A stretch of DNA of 64,000 nt. Source: Amblyornis subalaris (Eukaryota > Chordata > Aves > Passeriformes > Ptilonorhynchidae). The stretch spans positions 62,001 through 126,000 of the forward strand of contig JACAXG010000111.1 in assembly GCA_018881555.1 (NCBI GenBank), written 5' to 3'. Below the pieces are notes generated by a model. It saw only the letters and a list, made by a program, of their open reading frames with translations. It made no database searches and had not been told where the DNA came from. Both the position numbers and the translations under genes were made by a program. Shown here in pieces: positions 1 through 12,021 of the stretch (positions are counted from its first letter, which is position 1; each line of letters begins with the position of its first letter).

Positions 1-580
1 GACTAGAAGCTTGTTGGTCATTTCTGAATATTTATATAATCAATTGAATTTAAGTTATATGTTATTACAGTTATGTTTTTATTTCTTTGAATATTGTGTG
101 CAGGCACTTGCTGTGCTTCTATTTCTTTCCTGATGAAAACATAATTATGCGTTTTGAAGCAAATATAGTCTGTAAGAAAAGACATCTTATTAAAATTTCA
201 GGTTAAGCCTAGTCAGTGGTGTGAACACTTACATTATTATGAGAGAAATAACATGGGGTGCTTGACTTTAATCAAGCTCTTCAGGTTCATTTTCATTTTG
301 AGTGGAGTTGCAGTATACTTTTCTCAACAGAATGTGGTTCTCCAAGTATTAGATATCTGTCAATAAATATCACATCACTGTAACAGGTGTTTCTATTCAA
401 CTAGAACTTTCTATTAGGGTAGGGACAGAAGAGTTTTCAGTTTTCTCTCTTACAGATCTAAAGGTAGTGGTGATTTCTAGAAGGACAGTAGAATACTGTA
501 CAGTCACTTACATCTAGTTGCTTTTGTCCCCTAAATGTGGAGATGAAGGGCTGCTGATTCATGTTAGTACTGTGAGGTAA
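1..580. other. Unannotated single-copy-looking DNA
   Basis: AT-rich sequence with no open frame of note, no recognisable repeat and no RNA gene. I see nothing functional in it. Confidence 0.6.
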
Positions 581-2030
581 TTAGAATAATGAAATGGTTT
601 GGGTTGGAAGGGACCTTTAAAGACCATAGAGTCCAACCCCTATCATAGGCAGGGACACCTTCCACTAGATCAGGGTGCTCAAAGCCCCATCCAGTCTGGC
701 CTTGAGCACTTCCAGGGATGGGGCATCCACAGCTTCTCTGGGCAACATGTGCCCCTGTCTCACCACTCTTGTAAAAAAAAGTCTTCCTCATATCTAATCT
801 AAACCTTCCCTCTTTCAGTTTGAAGCCATTCCTCATTGTCCTGTCACTACAGGGCTTGGTCAATGTCTTTCTCTTTCTTTTATGCTCCCTTTTATATTCT
901 GAAATGCCACATTGAGGTCTCTCTGGAGCCTTTTCTTCTCAGGCTGAGTAACACCAACTCTCTCAGGCTTTCTTCATGGGAGAGCAGTTACAGCCCTTTG
1001 ATCCAAAGTCAGATCTGAAGTCTTAACAGGTGTCTTTCTTGTACTGAGAAGTCCAGAGATGGATTCGGTACTCCACATCATGTCTCATGACAGCATAGTA
1101 GAGGAGCCAGATTCAACTCTCTGAACCTGCTGGCCACATTTTTTTTTTTGTGCAGCCCATGATATGGTTTGCTTTCCAGGCTGCAAGTGCACATTGCTGG
1201 CTCATATCTAAGTTTTCATGTGCCAGTATCCCCGAGTCCATTTCTGCAGGGCTGCTGTCAATCCATTCATTCACCAGTTTGTATTAAAACTGGTGATTAC
1301 TCTGACCCAGGTATCAGACATTGCACTTAGCCTTGATGAACTCCTCCATGATCACATGGTCTCTCTTTTCAGGCCTGCCCAGCTCCATCTAATGACATCC
1401 TTCTCCTTTAGGGATGGCATCCCTTATCAACTGAGCAACTCAGCTTTGTGTCTTCTGCATGCTTGCTGAGGCTGCAGCTCAGTCCCACTATCCACGTCAC
1501 TGATGATCTTAAAAAGCATTGCTGTCAGTATGGAGCCTTGAGGAGCTCCACTCATTACCGGTTTCCATTTGGACATTGAACCATTTACTGTAACTCGTTG
1601 GATCTGGCCATTCAGTCACTTCCTTATGCATTTAATAATCCACCCATCCAATCCATAGCTCTCTAATTTAACAGCAAGAATGCTGTGTGGACCATGTCAG
1701 AGGCCTTGCAGAAGTCCAAGCAGATGATAGCTTCTCTTCCACTGTCCACTGATGGAGTCAGTCCATTGTAGAATGGAGTCACTTAGACATAGTTTGCCGA
1801 TGGTGAAGCCATGTAGACTTTCTCTAGTCACCTCTCTCTGTTCTCTGTTTCAACTGTCTTCCAGGAGGATCTGTTCCATGATCTTACTGGTCTCTGAGCG
1901 GAGGCTGACTTGTCAGTAGTTGACAGGGTCCTCTTTTTCCTGTTTTAAAAATGGATGAAATATTCCCTTTTCTCTGAACTGTGGGGCTTTGTGGCTTTGT
2001 CTAACTACTGTAACTTTTCATAGGTGTCTT
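581..2030 (-). mobile_element. CR1 LINE, 5'-truncated, minus strand
   Basis: This is the 3' part of a Chicken Repeat 1 non-LTR retrotransposon read backwards on the plus strand. It opens at about 581 with the antisense of the CR1 3' end (GGTTTGGGTTGGAAGGGACC at 596-615) and runs through the 3' UTR into the C-terminal half of the reverse-transcriptase ORF. Minus-strand translation near 780-850 gives the CR1 tail with the segment FKLKEGRFRLDMRK. The reverse-transcriptase box that is F-A-D-D in the family reads H-A-E-D at about 1448-1465, so the catalytic motif is damaged. Frames are broken throughout. It ends near 2030, where similarity to the family fades. Old, dead copy; the family is certain, the right edge is approximate. 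Confidence 0.93.
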
Positions 2031-5000
2031 TGAAGACATCCATCAAGCAGAGAGATTGCTTTGCATGCTGTTACTCTTAACAATTGCTGGACAAGAATTA
2101 TTCTGACAGTTTCACAGTGATAGCTATGTTTCAGAACACAGCAAGAGAAATATTCTAGGTGTTCATGCTCTAAGTATAAGGAAATCTCAGACATGCCTTG
2201 AGAACAAACTTGCATTAGCAGATATGATGTTGTTAAATCCTTCATTTTTTTTTGTGGTTCTGCTGCTTCTTCTTCAAGAAGCAATGGACATATAAATGTA
2301 CATTAGTTCTGTGAAACTTGCTTCTGCAATAGTGATCTTTGCCCCACTGTGTTCTGTTAGCAGGCTGTACTTTCATATTTTAATGCTGGTTTTAAATGGT
2401 CATGATAGGTAACACATGGAGGGAATTTACTGCCTTTGAGAACCTCATCTTTGTTCTGCAGTGTCATACCTGCCAGAAGTGAGTCATCCTCAAGCTCAGT
2501 GTTTAGCAATTAATTTTATATAAGGAAATATTCCCATAAGTTTTGTGGGATGGGGTGTTATTTTGTTAACAACACTGATATGCTTTAAAATGTTCTTATT
2601 TGCTATGCATTTTATTGTACATTGCTCTCTGACGTGAGCATTCAGTAGTGCTGTAATTAAACAAAAGTTTTAAGATTAGAAAGACTGCTCCTATTGTGAA
2701 GGCTTTTGGGTGGTTTTGGGGTTTGCGTAGTCTTACATAAAACATCTAGTCTGTTTGCTTTGGTGTTGTTTAAATATATTCCATTCAGTTTGGTGTTGCT
2801 TAAATGCTTTTCTGAAGCATTAAAATTGTAGACAGAGTTGTATATGAAGGCACTGAAAATTCCTGCCTCAACTTCTGACTGAATAAAAAGAAGGACAAGG
2901 CAGCTTTGAGAGTCAGACTTGGGTTTGGGGGCTTTTTTGTTTGTTTGGGGGTTTTGGTTTGTTTTTGAAGGGGTTTCTTTTGGGCTTTGGTTGATGGTTT
3001 GATATTTTTAAATGAAGATTTTGTAATATTTTGTAATATTTTTCCTCTGCTGATCCATGAGCCCTTTATTCAGCTTATATTTTATTTTTGATTCTCTAAT
3101 GGTAACAGTTGAATAAGACTTTTATCTGTTGTCCTCAACAAATATTTTTTTTTTCCATTGAGAAAGTCCTCCTTTCAGAGTAATCAGAGTAATGACAAGG
3201 AGATTTTTGTGTATAGTGATTTCTTACATCTAACAATTAAGTTGTATGTCCTATTTGGCATTAATATTCCATATATGGGAACTGTTGAGCTATTTGTAAC
3301 TTAAACATCATTCTAAACAGCTCCTCCAATGCTTAATGCTTCACATTTTAGACAGGAGGGTGACTGTGGTAGCTGATGAGAATCTAACTGGCAATGCTCA
3401 TGTTTCATATGTTTTGGAACCACAAAATAATTTAGTTTGGAAATAATGGGATCTAAGCTCCCATTCACATTAGAACCAACTTTGAAAGCTGAATTGAATT
3501 ACTCATGGCCATGGAGTTTTTGCTCAATGTTCTTCACTTTCAAGCAAAATATTTATATCTTTGTGTTAAAGGAATTTTAAAATGTTGGTATTAGAAGAAC
3601 CTGAGATACTGCATTGCATTGTATGAGACTAATGACACAAACACAAATAAAGAAAAGTTTAATCTTAATGTGATTTTACAGTAAGACTTGGGTAATTGGA
3701 TTTCATGAGGATTACTGCTGTGGGTGCTCAGTGAGGGAGAGAGGCTGAATAACCTGGGAAATTTGCTGCTTCTGTGCTTTTTCTTTTTAGAGTTCTGTAA
3801 TTTTATCTGTTTCAGTCTTAACGGCCTGGAGAGAAAACCTCCAATACGTTTTGTGATGACAACCTATCAGATTTTTATTTTATGACAGATCGGTTATGTC
3901 AGGTGAGATTAGAGACTGATCTAGCCTGGAGAATTTTTTTAGAATCTCTAAGGACAAATTAGCCTATGAGGACAATTCCTCACTGGACTCTTTAAACCTC
4001 AGTTGTTTGCATCTTAAGATTTTCTTTATATATATATAATAATTTAAAGGAATTTATATGAAATATCTTTGAATTTTAGTGTTGAGTATGAGGCTTCTGT
4101 ATGCATCTCTGCTAGACTTAAATTTGCAATTGTATGTGCAATTTAATTGTGTTCGCAGCATTTTTGTACTTCATAATGGCAATAAAATCCTTCTGTTTCT
4201 AGTGGAGCTTTCTTGAAATGGGTACCTAAACCTGCATTAGCTTTTTTTTGCTTTTGTGCATGTGTGAAGAGTCACTTGTAATCAGTTTCAGTAGGTGTGT
4301 GTCCATCATTAATTTGCTGAGATCTTCAAAACATCTCTTGACAAGAGGAGAGAGGAGTAAATGCCAGTATCTGCTTCATTCATGAGACTGTTTTTACCAT
4401 CTTAATCTGCAAGGAATTGTCCTCTGTATGTGAGGCAAAGTCATCCTCTTGCATATGAAGCAAACTCTGCTTCTTTGAATGTAGACTGATTGCTGAGTAC
4501 CCCAAAATACTAATGAATTATCTTGAATAGTATTGTTTGTCCTGGGCTCTTGTTTTCATTTTTGTGTTTGAACTGGAGATGTTCTTGATTAAATTCACAT
4601 CTTTTATGTGGAACACTCTTGTGTGGAAGAAATTCAACCCATAGATCAAGACACTTCGGAGAATTTTGATAACAAATAAGCTGTTCAGTGGGCTTCACAG
4701 AATTGTTTTCTAGCAAACTTGGGCATTCAGTAATTTGATGTCCTTATAATGACTGGAAAATGTCCATTGGGATTGAGTAAAGTCTGAGACATGATTCTGT
4801 CATTTTCATTTGACTGACTGTTGATCATTTATTTGGTTATGTTATGCTTTAGCATAAGTGGATACTGCACAACATTCTCCTTCTAAATTAGGGAATTTGT
4901 GCTAGCAAAAGAATCCTTATACTAATGTTTGGGATGAATACGTGGCAAAGGGACAAGACTGGCTGCATTTGCTGAACACTTTCATGGTACTGCTTTCACT

Positions 5001-5307
5001 GTATCTGCCGTAAAAATTCTTGTTCTTTATACCTTTCCAGCCATTTCTGTACCCTGTGTGTTTTGGTAACTGCTTGCTTGGAGCCTCTCTTCTCTAAGTC
5101 CATTTTAAGCTCCCCTTTCTAGTCCGGTACTTTATGACTACCATATCTCCTTTGGTATGCTTATCACTGAACCTCAAAATGAATGCAACCCAGGAGGCCT
5201 CGTGCCCACCCTGAAGGTTCTCTCTTGGCTTTATTTACAGAGCTCTGACCCATCCCTGTTCACCTGATGAATCTCAAAGCACATTGCCTATATGATCATT
5301 TTTTCAC
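2031..5307. other. Unannotated intergenic or intronic DNA
   Basis: AT-rich, no supported gene. It contains a G/T-rich tract at 2920-2995 with several G runs separated by long T-rich loops, a short tandem duplication of TTTTGTAATA at about 3018-3041, and a short TA run at 4026-4040. The ORF at 4510-4716 minus has no recognisable content. Confidence 0.55.
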
Positions 5308-6300
5308 ATAGAATCACTTATGTTGGAAAGACCTTGAAGATCACTGAGTCTAGCCATTAACCTAACACTGCCAAGTCCACCACTAAGTCACGTACCTAAT
5401 CACCACATCTACATCTCTTATGAAAAACTCCAGAGATGATGACTCAACCACTTCCTGGGGGCGTCTGATTCAATGTTTCACAACCATTTCCATGAAAAAT
5501 TTTTTCATAATGTCCAATCTAAGTGTCCCCTGTCACAACTTGCGGCCATTTTCTCTCACCTTGTTTTTGGTTATTTGGGAAAAGAGACTGAATTCCACCC
5601 AGCTACAGCCTCCTTTCAGGTAGTTGTAGAGGGTGATAAGGTCTCCCCTGAACCTCCTTTTCTCCAGGTTAAACACCTCCAGCTCCTTCAGCTGCTCCTT
5701 ATAGGACTTGTGCTCCAGACCCTTTTGCTCTGTTGCCCTTCTCTGGACTCGCTCCAGAACATCAGTGTCTTTCTGGTCATGAAGTGCCTACAACTGAACA
5801 CAAGACTCAAGGTGCAGCCTTACCAGTGTTGAGAACAGGGAAACAATCACTGCCATGGTCCTGCTGGTCATGCAGGCCAGGGTGCCATTGGCCTTCTTGG
5901 CCACCTGGGCACGTGTTGGTTCATGGTCAGCTGATGTTGACCAGTGCCCCCAGGTCCTTTTATGCCATCAGTGTTCCAGCTGCTCTGCCCTCAGCCTATA
6001 GCACTGCCTGGGGTTGTTGTGACCCAAGGGCAGGACCTGGTATTTGGCCTGGTCAAATCTCCCTGCCATTGGCCTTGGCCCATTGATCCAGCCTGTCCAG
6101 ATGCCTCTGCAGAGCCGTCCTACCCTCCAGCAAATCAACATTCCTGTGTTGTCATCTGCAAGCTGACTGAGGGTACCTTCAACCCCCTCTTTCAGATCAT
6201 TGATAAAGATATTAAACAGGACTGGCCCTATGCTGAGCTCTGGGGAACACCACTTGTTGCTGGCTGGATTTCACTCCTTTGACCACCAAAAAGGGTCAAA
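5308..6300 (-). mobile_element. CR1 LINE fragment, second subfamily, minus strand
   Basis: A 5'-truncated CR1 copy from a different subfamily than the one at 581. It is recognisable from the antisense 3' UTR phrase around 5355-5415 (loss of the GGGACCTT form, with a 'cattaacctaacactgccaag' type segment) and from the reverse-transcriptase tail that follows. The F-A-D-D box reads L-A-D-D near 6143-6165, followed by the antisense of the family's conserved segment ending in the GVPQG region around 6240-6255. Many indels break the frame. The 3' terminal octamer is reduced to a single CATAGAATC at about 5309. The right end is near 6300 where similarity is lost. Confidence 0.92.
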
Positions 6301-7029
6301 CATTTTTGAAGTTTTCTTTGTGGTTGAATTATGTTCTTTAGAAGTGGTGCATATAAGAAAGGAAGAGTTATTTCTTAAAAATTTGAAGACATACAGTACA
6401 TACTGGTTCTAACTTTTTTACTAACAGCTAAGAATTATACTGCAGCCAGTTTTAAATTTCCTTGTATGTTTTAAAACAACAGGATAGCAATCTTTCATAT
6501 AGAAAATTGACTTTCTATCGGAGTTGTAGCAAGAAACTTGTGGGATTCTGCTTTTACAGCTCGAATGTTTCCAAGCAGATTTTCAATGAGAAACATAGTG
6601 CATTTTGTATGCTGTTAATTTGCCTTAACAGGCAAACAATGAGTAGCTCTAATGAATAGAGCTAGAGACATCTAGTGGTTACAATGAAAAAAACCTCCAA
6701 GCCAACAGGTAATTAACACACAGGGGAAACTTGCATTAGCAGTTATCAAAGTAGCATTACAAAGAGCATATGCAAAATGTCGTAATATCAAAATTAACAC
6801 TGATAAATAACTAGAGCTTTCAATTTTGTTTTCAATGAATGGATTTAGTCCATTTACTTATTTATTTTGAGAATATTGAAAAGTTGCAAATTTTTTTACT
6901 CTTGCAAAGTAACTGGAAGTGCAAACAGACATCACCTCAGATCTTAAATGCACATATTAATTTGTTTTCATGCTACAATACAAATTGCTCCACACAATAA
7001 AAAAAAAATATACTTGTAATTTACAAAAT
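6301..7029. other. Unannotated AT-rich DNA
   Basis: No gene seen. It contains one CCACTAGATG decamer on the minus strand (6669-6678), which also occurs on the plus strand near 28692, and an A10 tract at about 7000. Confidence 0.5.
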
Positions 7030-7785
7030 GTGTCGGCTGCACACACATTGCACCCCAGTCACTCAAACCTAGGGCTAAACCAAGATTCTTTTGCTCTGGG
7101 TAGGTGTAAAGAGAAAATTCAACTAGAATTTCCCAAGAGGTAAAAAACACACAAAAGTTTACTGGCAGAACTATGGAAATTAAAGAACATTGGCAAGAGA
7201 GTAAATGGTACACAACATCACTTATCCCAGGACAAACTTAACTCATTAAACATAGAAAACCATTATAGCCCATCCAATGTTATGTTCTGTGAGAAGAAAG
7301 TTAGAAAAAGAAGAAGAAAGGGGGGGGGAACAAAAGGATAGGAAAGATACAGAAAAACAGACATAGCTACCCACTGCTGGGTTCCAGCAAGGTGAAGCTC
7401 CAAGGTGAGGGCATGGTGAAAGAGAGAGCCTAGCCTCATGCTGAGGCTTCTTAAAACCTTGGCCCAACTCCTGGGGCTTCCTCCCAGGTGGGACCTCTAG
7501 TGTCTCATTCAAACAGGGGTCGTAAGGTGACACCAAGGTCTGCTTCCAGTGTGCCTTGATTGACAGGCACTGTGGGGCTGGGTGGGTATGGAGGCGGGGA
7601 ACTGTCTTACCAAAGCAGGGCCTGATCTGCCCCCTTCCACGCAATTCCAAGCTCCTCAAGATGTCTCAAAACACCTTTTCCAGCAGTGCTCATATTCATG
7701 GCCCCCTCATGGCCACTTCAAGGCAGACTTCAAGACCAAGGGTCCCACTGTGCATATCTCCATTTTCTCCTCATGTCTGAGAGAA
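7030..7785. other. Unclassified GC-richer block, possible repeat
   Basis: This stretch is clearly richer in G and C than its flanks from about 7340 on, and includes a G9 run inside a purine tract at 7295-7345. It carries a 137-codon open frame on the minus strand (7246-7659) that overlaps a 74-codon plus frame. Neither encodes a protein I recognise, and the minus frame has no visible domain or signal sequence. The composition and purine-rich segment are reminiscent of other LTRs in this window, but I could not find matched TG/CA termini or a target-site duplication. It may be an LTR or other repeat I do not recognise, or unique sequence. Confidence 0.3.
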
Positions 7786-8396
7786 TATCTGTATAGATAT
7801 ATTTCTTAATCTGTCTGCAAAAATACAGAAGTTCAAGTAACTTCAAGTGAAGTACTTGAAACATTTGCTTTATCCAGTCATGACCAGTCATAGTGCTTCA
7901 AGGAAAACCTGTACTCCCACTGATTTGGCAAAGAGATCAGCTCCTCTTTGGACTTACCTTATATGTCAACTCCTCTTAAGAGTAATAACTAATGTGATTC
8001 CTATAGTATATATAATCTGTAATATATATAATTATGGGACCTAAGTGCTCAGAAATTATTTCAATGAGTTTGACTACCCAGAAATATGGGGGTTTATGCC
8101 GTCAAAGTCTTTGAGATAGTAAGATGGTTACAAACAAATGTACGTACTATCACCTGGACTGTGCCTGGACAGGAGATAACAAGCACAAATTGTTTAAGGA
8201 GAAATTCTTTCTGGGTATTAGTAATGGATCTTTTCCATGAAAACAATTAAGCACTGGAATAGGTTGTTGTCACTTCAAACAACTCTCTGTGTGTTGGAGA
8301 CACATCTTTGTTCGTAAATCGGTTCTGATTATTAAAAATGCTCAGGTAATTTCTTCCTTTTTTGTGTACCTTTGGCAGTACCACTTCATTTTTAAG
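7786..8396. other. Unannotated DNA
   Basis: AT-rich, with a TA-rich patch at 8004-8034. No gene or repeat recognised. Confidence 0.5.
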
Positions 8397-8401
8397 GTAT
8401 C

Positions 8402-9413
8402 TGTCTTGGTTTAAAAGATGGGTGTCTGCCAAAGAACGCGGGAACTTTCCTGGAATGGAAAAGATGACCCCCTCCCTCCAAATTATTATAACCTTGAAAT
8501 TGCAGAGCTTTGAAGTAAAGGTATGGGAAAAGGGACAACAGTTCTTTACTAGGATATGTAGATACAAATATATATATTTATAAAACAAGACAACAACAGC
8601 AACAACAATAAAACAGAAACGCAATAGCGGCCTTTTCTTGCCTGTTCAGCAATTTGCCCTTTGGTGTAGTTGTGACCACAACCAGCAGGAGGTGCTGTTG
8701 GCTCCTGGAGAGGCAGAGGGGCTGCAACAGTTCCCCTGTGGCCTCAAGGGCACTCCGGCGCAGGCTTGGGAACCTCCTGAGGGGGTGGTGGGAGCTTGGG
8801 CGAGGCAAAAAGGTGGGAGATGGCTTCCCTTGCAAAACTCTCAGGGAGCAGCTGGTCTCAGTACCACTCCGACTGGTGAGCTGGACTGTAACAGTAACCA
8901 GGGAGCAGGTGCAGGAATAGCAGAGGCGAGGGAGCAGACCCGGAGCAGCAAGCCAAAGTGTAGCAGTAATCCGGAGTAGCGGCAGGCATGGCAGAGGTGA
9001 ACAGACCCGAGGAGGGCAGTGAACTACAGTGTAACAGTAACCCCGGAGCAGCCCAACGCTCCCTGCAACATGCCCGACGGTTCTCACCCTTCTCACCAAC
9101 CACTGAGCCGAAAGGGACGGAGCTCAGACCCCACTGCCCCAGCCAAGTCTTGGTTAGCCCCCGACCTCTCGCAGTATTACCCACAACTCCCGAGAGCAAC
9201 CCTCCAGCCAGAGAGCTCACCCCCAGCCAAAACTCCCGAAGTCTCTTCCTCCAGCTGAGTGATTATCCTGGTATGTGGGAGTGTTTGGCCATGTTATTTT
9301 GTTTCTTATTAATTAATTAATTAATTAAATTTTTTCCTAGGCAACCGCCTCCCCTTACAGAGTCTTCCTTTCAGATGGGACAAAAATTCTCTGAAAAACC
9401 CAAGCCCACAACA
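8402..9413 (-). mobile_element. Solo endogenous-retrovirus LTR, minus strand
   Basis: A 1,012-base element with retroviral-type termini: the plus strand starts TGTCTTGG and ends CCCACAACA, so read on its own strand it runs TGTTGTGG...CCAAGACA. It is flanked by a perfect 5-base direct repeat GTATC (8397-8401 and 9414-9418), which is direct evidence of insertion. An A/CAA-rich stretch lies at 8578-8616, and a degenerate poly(A) signal (AGTAAA on the minus strand) is near 8546. It holds a 71-72 base tandem repeat (8880-9060). The overlapping open frames of 110-173 codons on both strands match no protein I know. They follow the GC-rich, stop-poor composition and should not be called genes. No gag, pol or env sequence is attached. 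Confidence 0.85.
8880..9060. repeat. 71-72 base tandem repeat inside LTR
   Basis: The 12-mer TGTAACAGTAAC (one copy TGTAGCAGTAAT) recurs at 8887, 8959 and 9030, spaced 72 and 71 bases. Between copies, diverged GCAGAGG and AGACCCG(A)G blocks also repeat. It is about two and a half units, diverged, wholly inside the LTR. Confidence 0.75.
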
Positions 9414-9418
9414 GTATC

Positions 9419-11383
9419 TTACCACATAAAATGCTGCTTTGTGAGATTAATGATAGACCTTTATCCAAGTTTTGTAAGACAATAGGAATGACAACCTGCA
9501 GGTGCCGGCAGGTAATTCTGTGATTCTGGTTAACTTCAACTGTCATCCAGAAATTTCTGTTTTACAGCAGTATTAAAAAAAACTAAGGAACACTGGACTT
9601 CCTGTGGAGAGCTGAAATAACTCTCTGCTCTTGATGCAGAGAAAAAGAGTGTAGTTCTTTTTTTGCTAGGATGAAAATTGGTCAATTAAATACTATTCTT
9701 ATTGTTCTTTTCCGATGTTTTTTTGGTCCAAAATGATACTACTTACCCTTAAACTCCTTACCACTCTCTTTGGGAAAAAAAACCCAACCAAACAAACCCA
9801 CCAAAAGTAAGGCCTGCTTTGTGAATTTAGAGGTACTGTCAGCTAGTTTGCTTGTATGTACTACTTGGACATGCTAAATGAAATGTAAGAGATACAATTT
9901 CTCTTTTGCAATTTCTGTGCTCATTATCTCACAACTTTCCACTGTGAGACTTCCTTCCACTAACAGGAAATATGTTAGAGATGAATAGTAATTTTTGTAC
10001 TGCTTACATTAGTTTCTTCATCATAACCTTAATCAGCTCTGTTCCATAACAGCCCTTCATTTGCAATCTTATTTTATTGCTGAAGATTCTTGTAACTTCA
10101 TCACTATCAACAGTGTTTTGTCGTTTTTTTAGGAACTGGTGGCTGATGGATTATTGCTTCCCAGCTCAAAAGCAGGTCTGATATAAAGACTGCTGACAAG
10201 ATCAGGTGCTGAAGCTGGATGTAACAGTACATTTGCTTTTACAACCACACAGAGAAGCTACCAGGAATTAAAAATACTGCTTGAGAGCTCTTCATTGGCA
10301 GGCACATTTCTTTATGTATGTATTTAGTATGATTTCAGATGGGCAGCAGTGCATAAAACTTCTTGGTTTGGTTGCATATAGTTGGGGTTTTTGGTTTGGT
10401 TTGGTTTTTTTTTTGAGAAAAAAAAAAAGTGGGTTTATCTGCAATTTGTTTGTGGCTATAGCAACTCAGTGGTCTGCACATTTTAAGTGATCTGTTGTGT
10501 TTTCTAGTTGAACAGGTTAATCCAATTATAAACTGGCTGTGGGAGCTGCCAGGCACTTATAAACAGGATTTCTTCCAATGTTTTGGTAACCAAAAGCTTT
10601 ATGTGTTTCCTTGCACAGCAGCTGCAGCAATGCCGTACAAACTTAAAGATGTTTACTAGCTTTTAATGATCAGTTTATCAACGCTGCATCTTTAATGACT
10701 TCTCTTAGGTATTTCTGTTTTCTCTGTTCCTTGGAAAGCTTCCCTGTGCCTAGAAGAGTGCAATAGTTTTTGTCTTACAACTGTAATGAATAGTTGCTCA
10801 AAACTAGTGAGAAATCAAAAGATTTAGTACCTCTCATAATCTTCTAGAAGTCTTTTTTTTTATGCCTTTTGGCATGGTGTATCAATATATTAGTTTGAGT
10901 GGACAATCGTTTTCTTCACTGATGAACTGGATGTACTTCCTTCACTTAGTTTGTCCATAAAGATTATCTAATCTTTTATAAAGCCACTGATTTTACAAAT
11001 CCTTCTTGTTTTCAGTGTTTTCTGTAAAACATCTTACTTGTTTCAGCACAACGAACATTTATTTTAACTCCAGCTTTTGCTTTTTAAATTTTACTCACCT
11101 TTGTGGTTGCTATTTTCTGGAGTTTAAGGACTTTAGTTTCTTCCTGATACTTCAAGGATTTCTACAAGGAGGCTGCAGATGAAAATACAGAAAGAAGATT
11201 CAGGCTTTAGGGAAACTGCTGCGATCCACTTGTTTGTTTCTTGTCTTGTTTCTGCTTCTAGCTATTGCATTTTGGTTTACCTTTGGTAGAATCTATAGTC
11301 AGAAATTGTTCTCACATCAATGCTACTACAGCCTGAGACAACTGCTTCTTCACCATGTCATTAAAATATGCTTTTAACAATTG
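9419..11383. other. Unannotated DNA
   Basis: No gene seen. The only low-complexity item is a GGTTTGGTTTGG run followed by a T10 and an A11 tract at 10391-10429. ORFs of up to 73 codons have no recognisable content. Confidence 0.5.
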
Positions 11384-11389
11384 GGTTAA

Positions 11390-12015
11390 TGTTGCAGCTG
11401 GTGCTAGATGGTAGGTGCCGCAACCTTCCCGAAAGTGTCACACGTTCGGCGGTGCCTTGACGCAGTGTGCGGTGGTCAGCACACACTCACACACTCAGCG
11501 CCTTTAGCCGGGAGTAGAGTTGGAGGGCTCTCCTTATGGTGTTCCACGAAACAGGTTTATCGGTGAAGGAATCCAGGGAAGGAGAGCACACAAGGGTCCA
11601 GGGATTAAGTACCAACAAGACAAGGGGCGAAGAGAATATCAGGGACCAATGGGTTGAGGGCCAGGGGGCAGAGAGAAGGTGGGGCTATACAACTGCAACC
11701 AGTGAGGGTAAGTGAGGGGAGGATCAGGGGAACAAGACCAATGGCGCGTCGAGTAAGGGAGAACGATCTGGAACATAACCGTAAAAGGGTGCAGAGACTG
11801 ACAGGCCAATAAACCAACCGAATAGGAGAACCTTAACATCACAAGACCTGATGGGGAGACCTTCTCCTTTACCACAACCCAGGGGGAGATCCCAGACCTT
11901 GGAGCCGTCCCTCCACTGGACCTCTATGGCTCTGGGGCCCTCTGGCCCATCGGTCTCACCTGTGGCTGGCCCAAACACCGCAGCCTCTCCTGCTGCAGGC
12001 TCAGCCACCACCACA
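11390..12015 (-). mobile_element. Solo LTR, family A (ERVK-like), minus strand
   Basis: A 626-base LTR with TG...CA ends (plus strand TGTTGCAGC...ACCACCACA). Its flanks are GGTTAA (11384-11389) and AGTTAA (12016-12021), a 6-base target duplication with one mismatch. Six bases is the length typical of alpha/betaretrovirus-like (ERVK) integrases. Read on the minus strand, a GATAAA poly(A)-signal variant lies at 11556-11561, followed by the U5 end. Three CCAAT pentamers on the plus strand (11646, 11738, 11806) fall in what would be U3. It shares its U5 end (the GCAACCTTCC block) and its CCAAT arrangement with the LTR at 49294. No internal viral genes. The minus-strand frames of 70-96 codons are by-products. 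Confidence 0.85.
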
Positions 12016-12021
12016 AGTTAA

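Noticed and set aside
2920..2995. G-quadruplex motif
   Set aside because: G runs are present, but two of the loops are about 15 bases or longer, so a stable quadruplex is unlikely.
8578..9099. Longest open frame (173 codons, minus)
   Set aside because: It lies wholly inside an LTR with defined ends and target duplication, overlaps long frames in other phases, and shows no domain. It is a composition effect.
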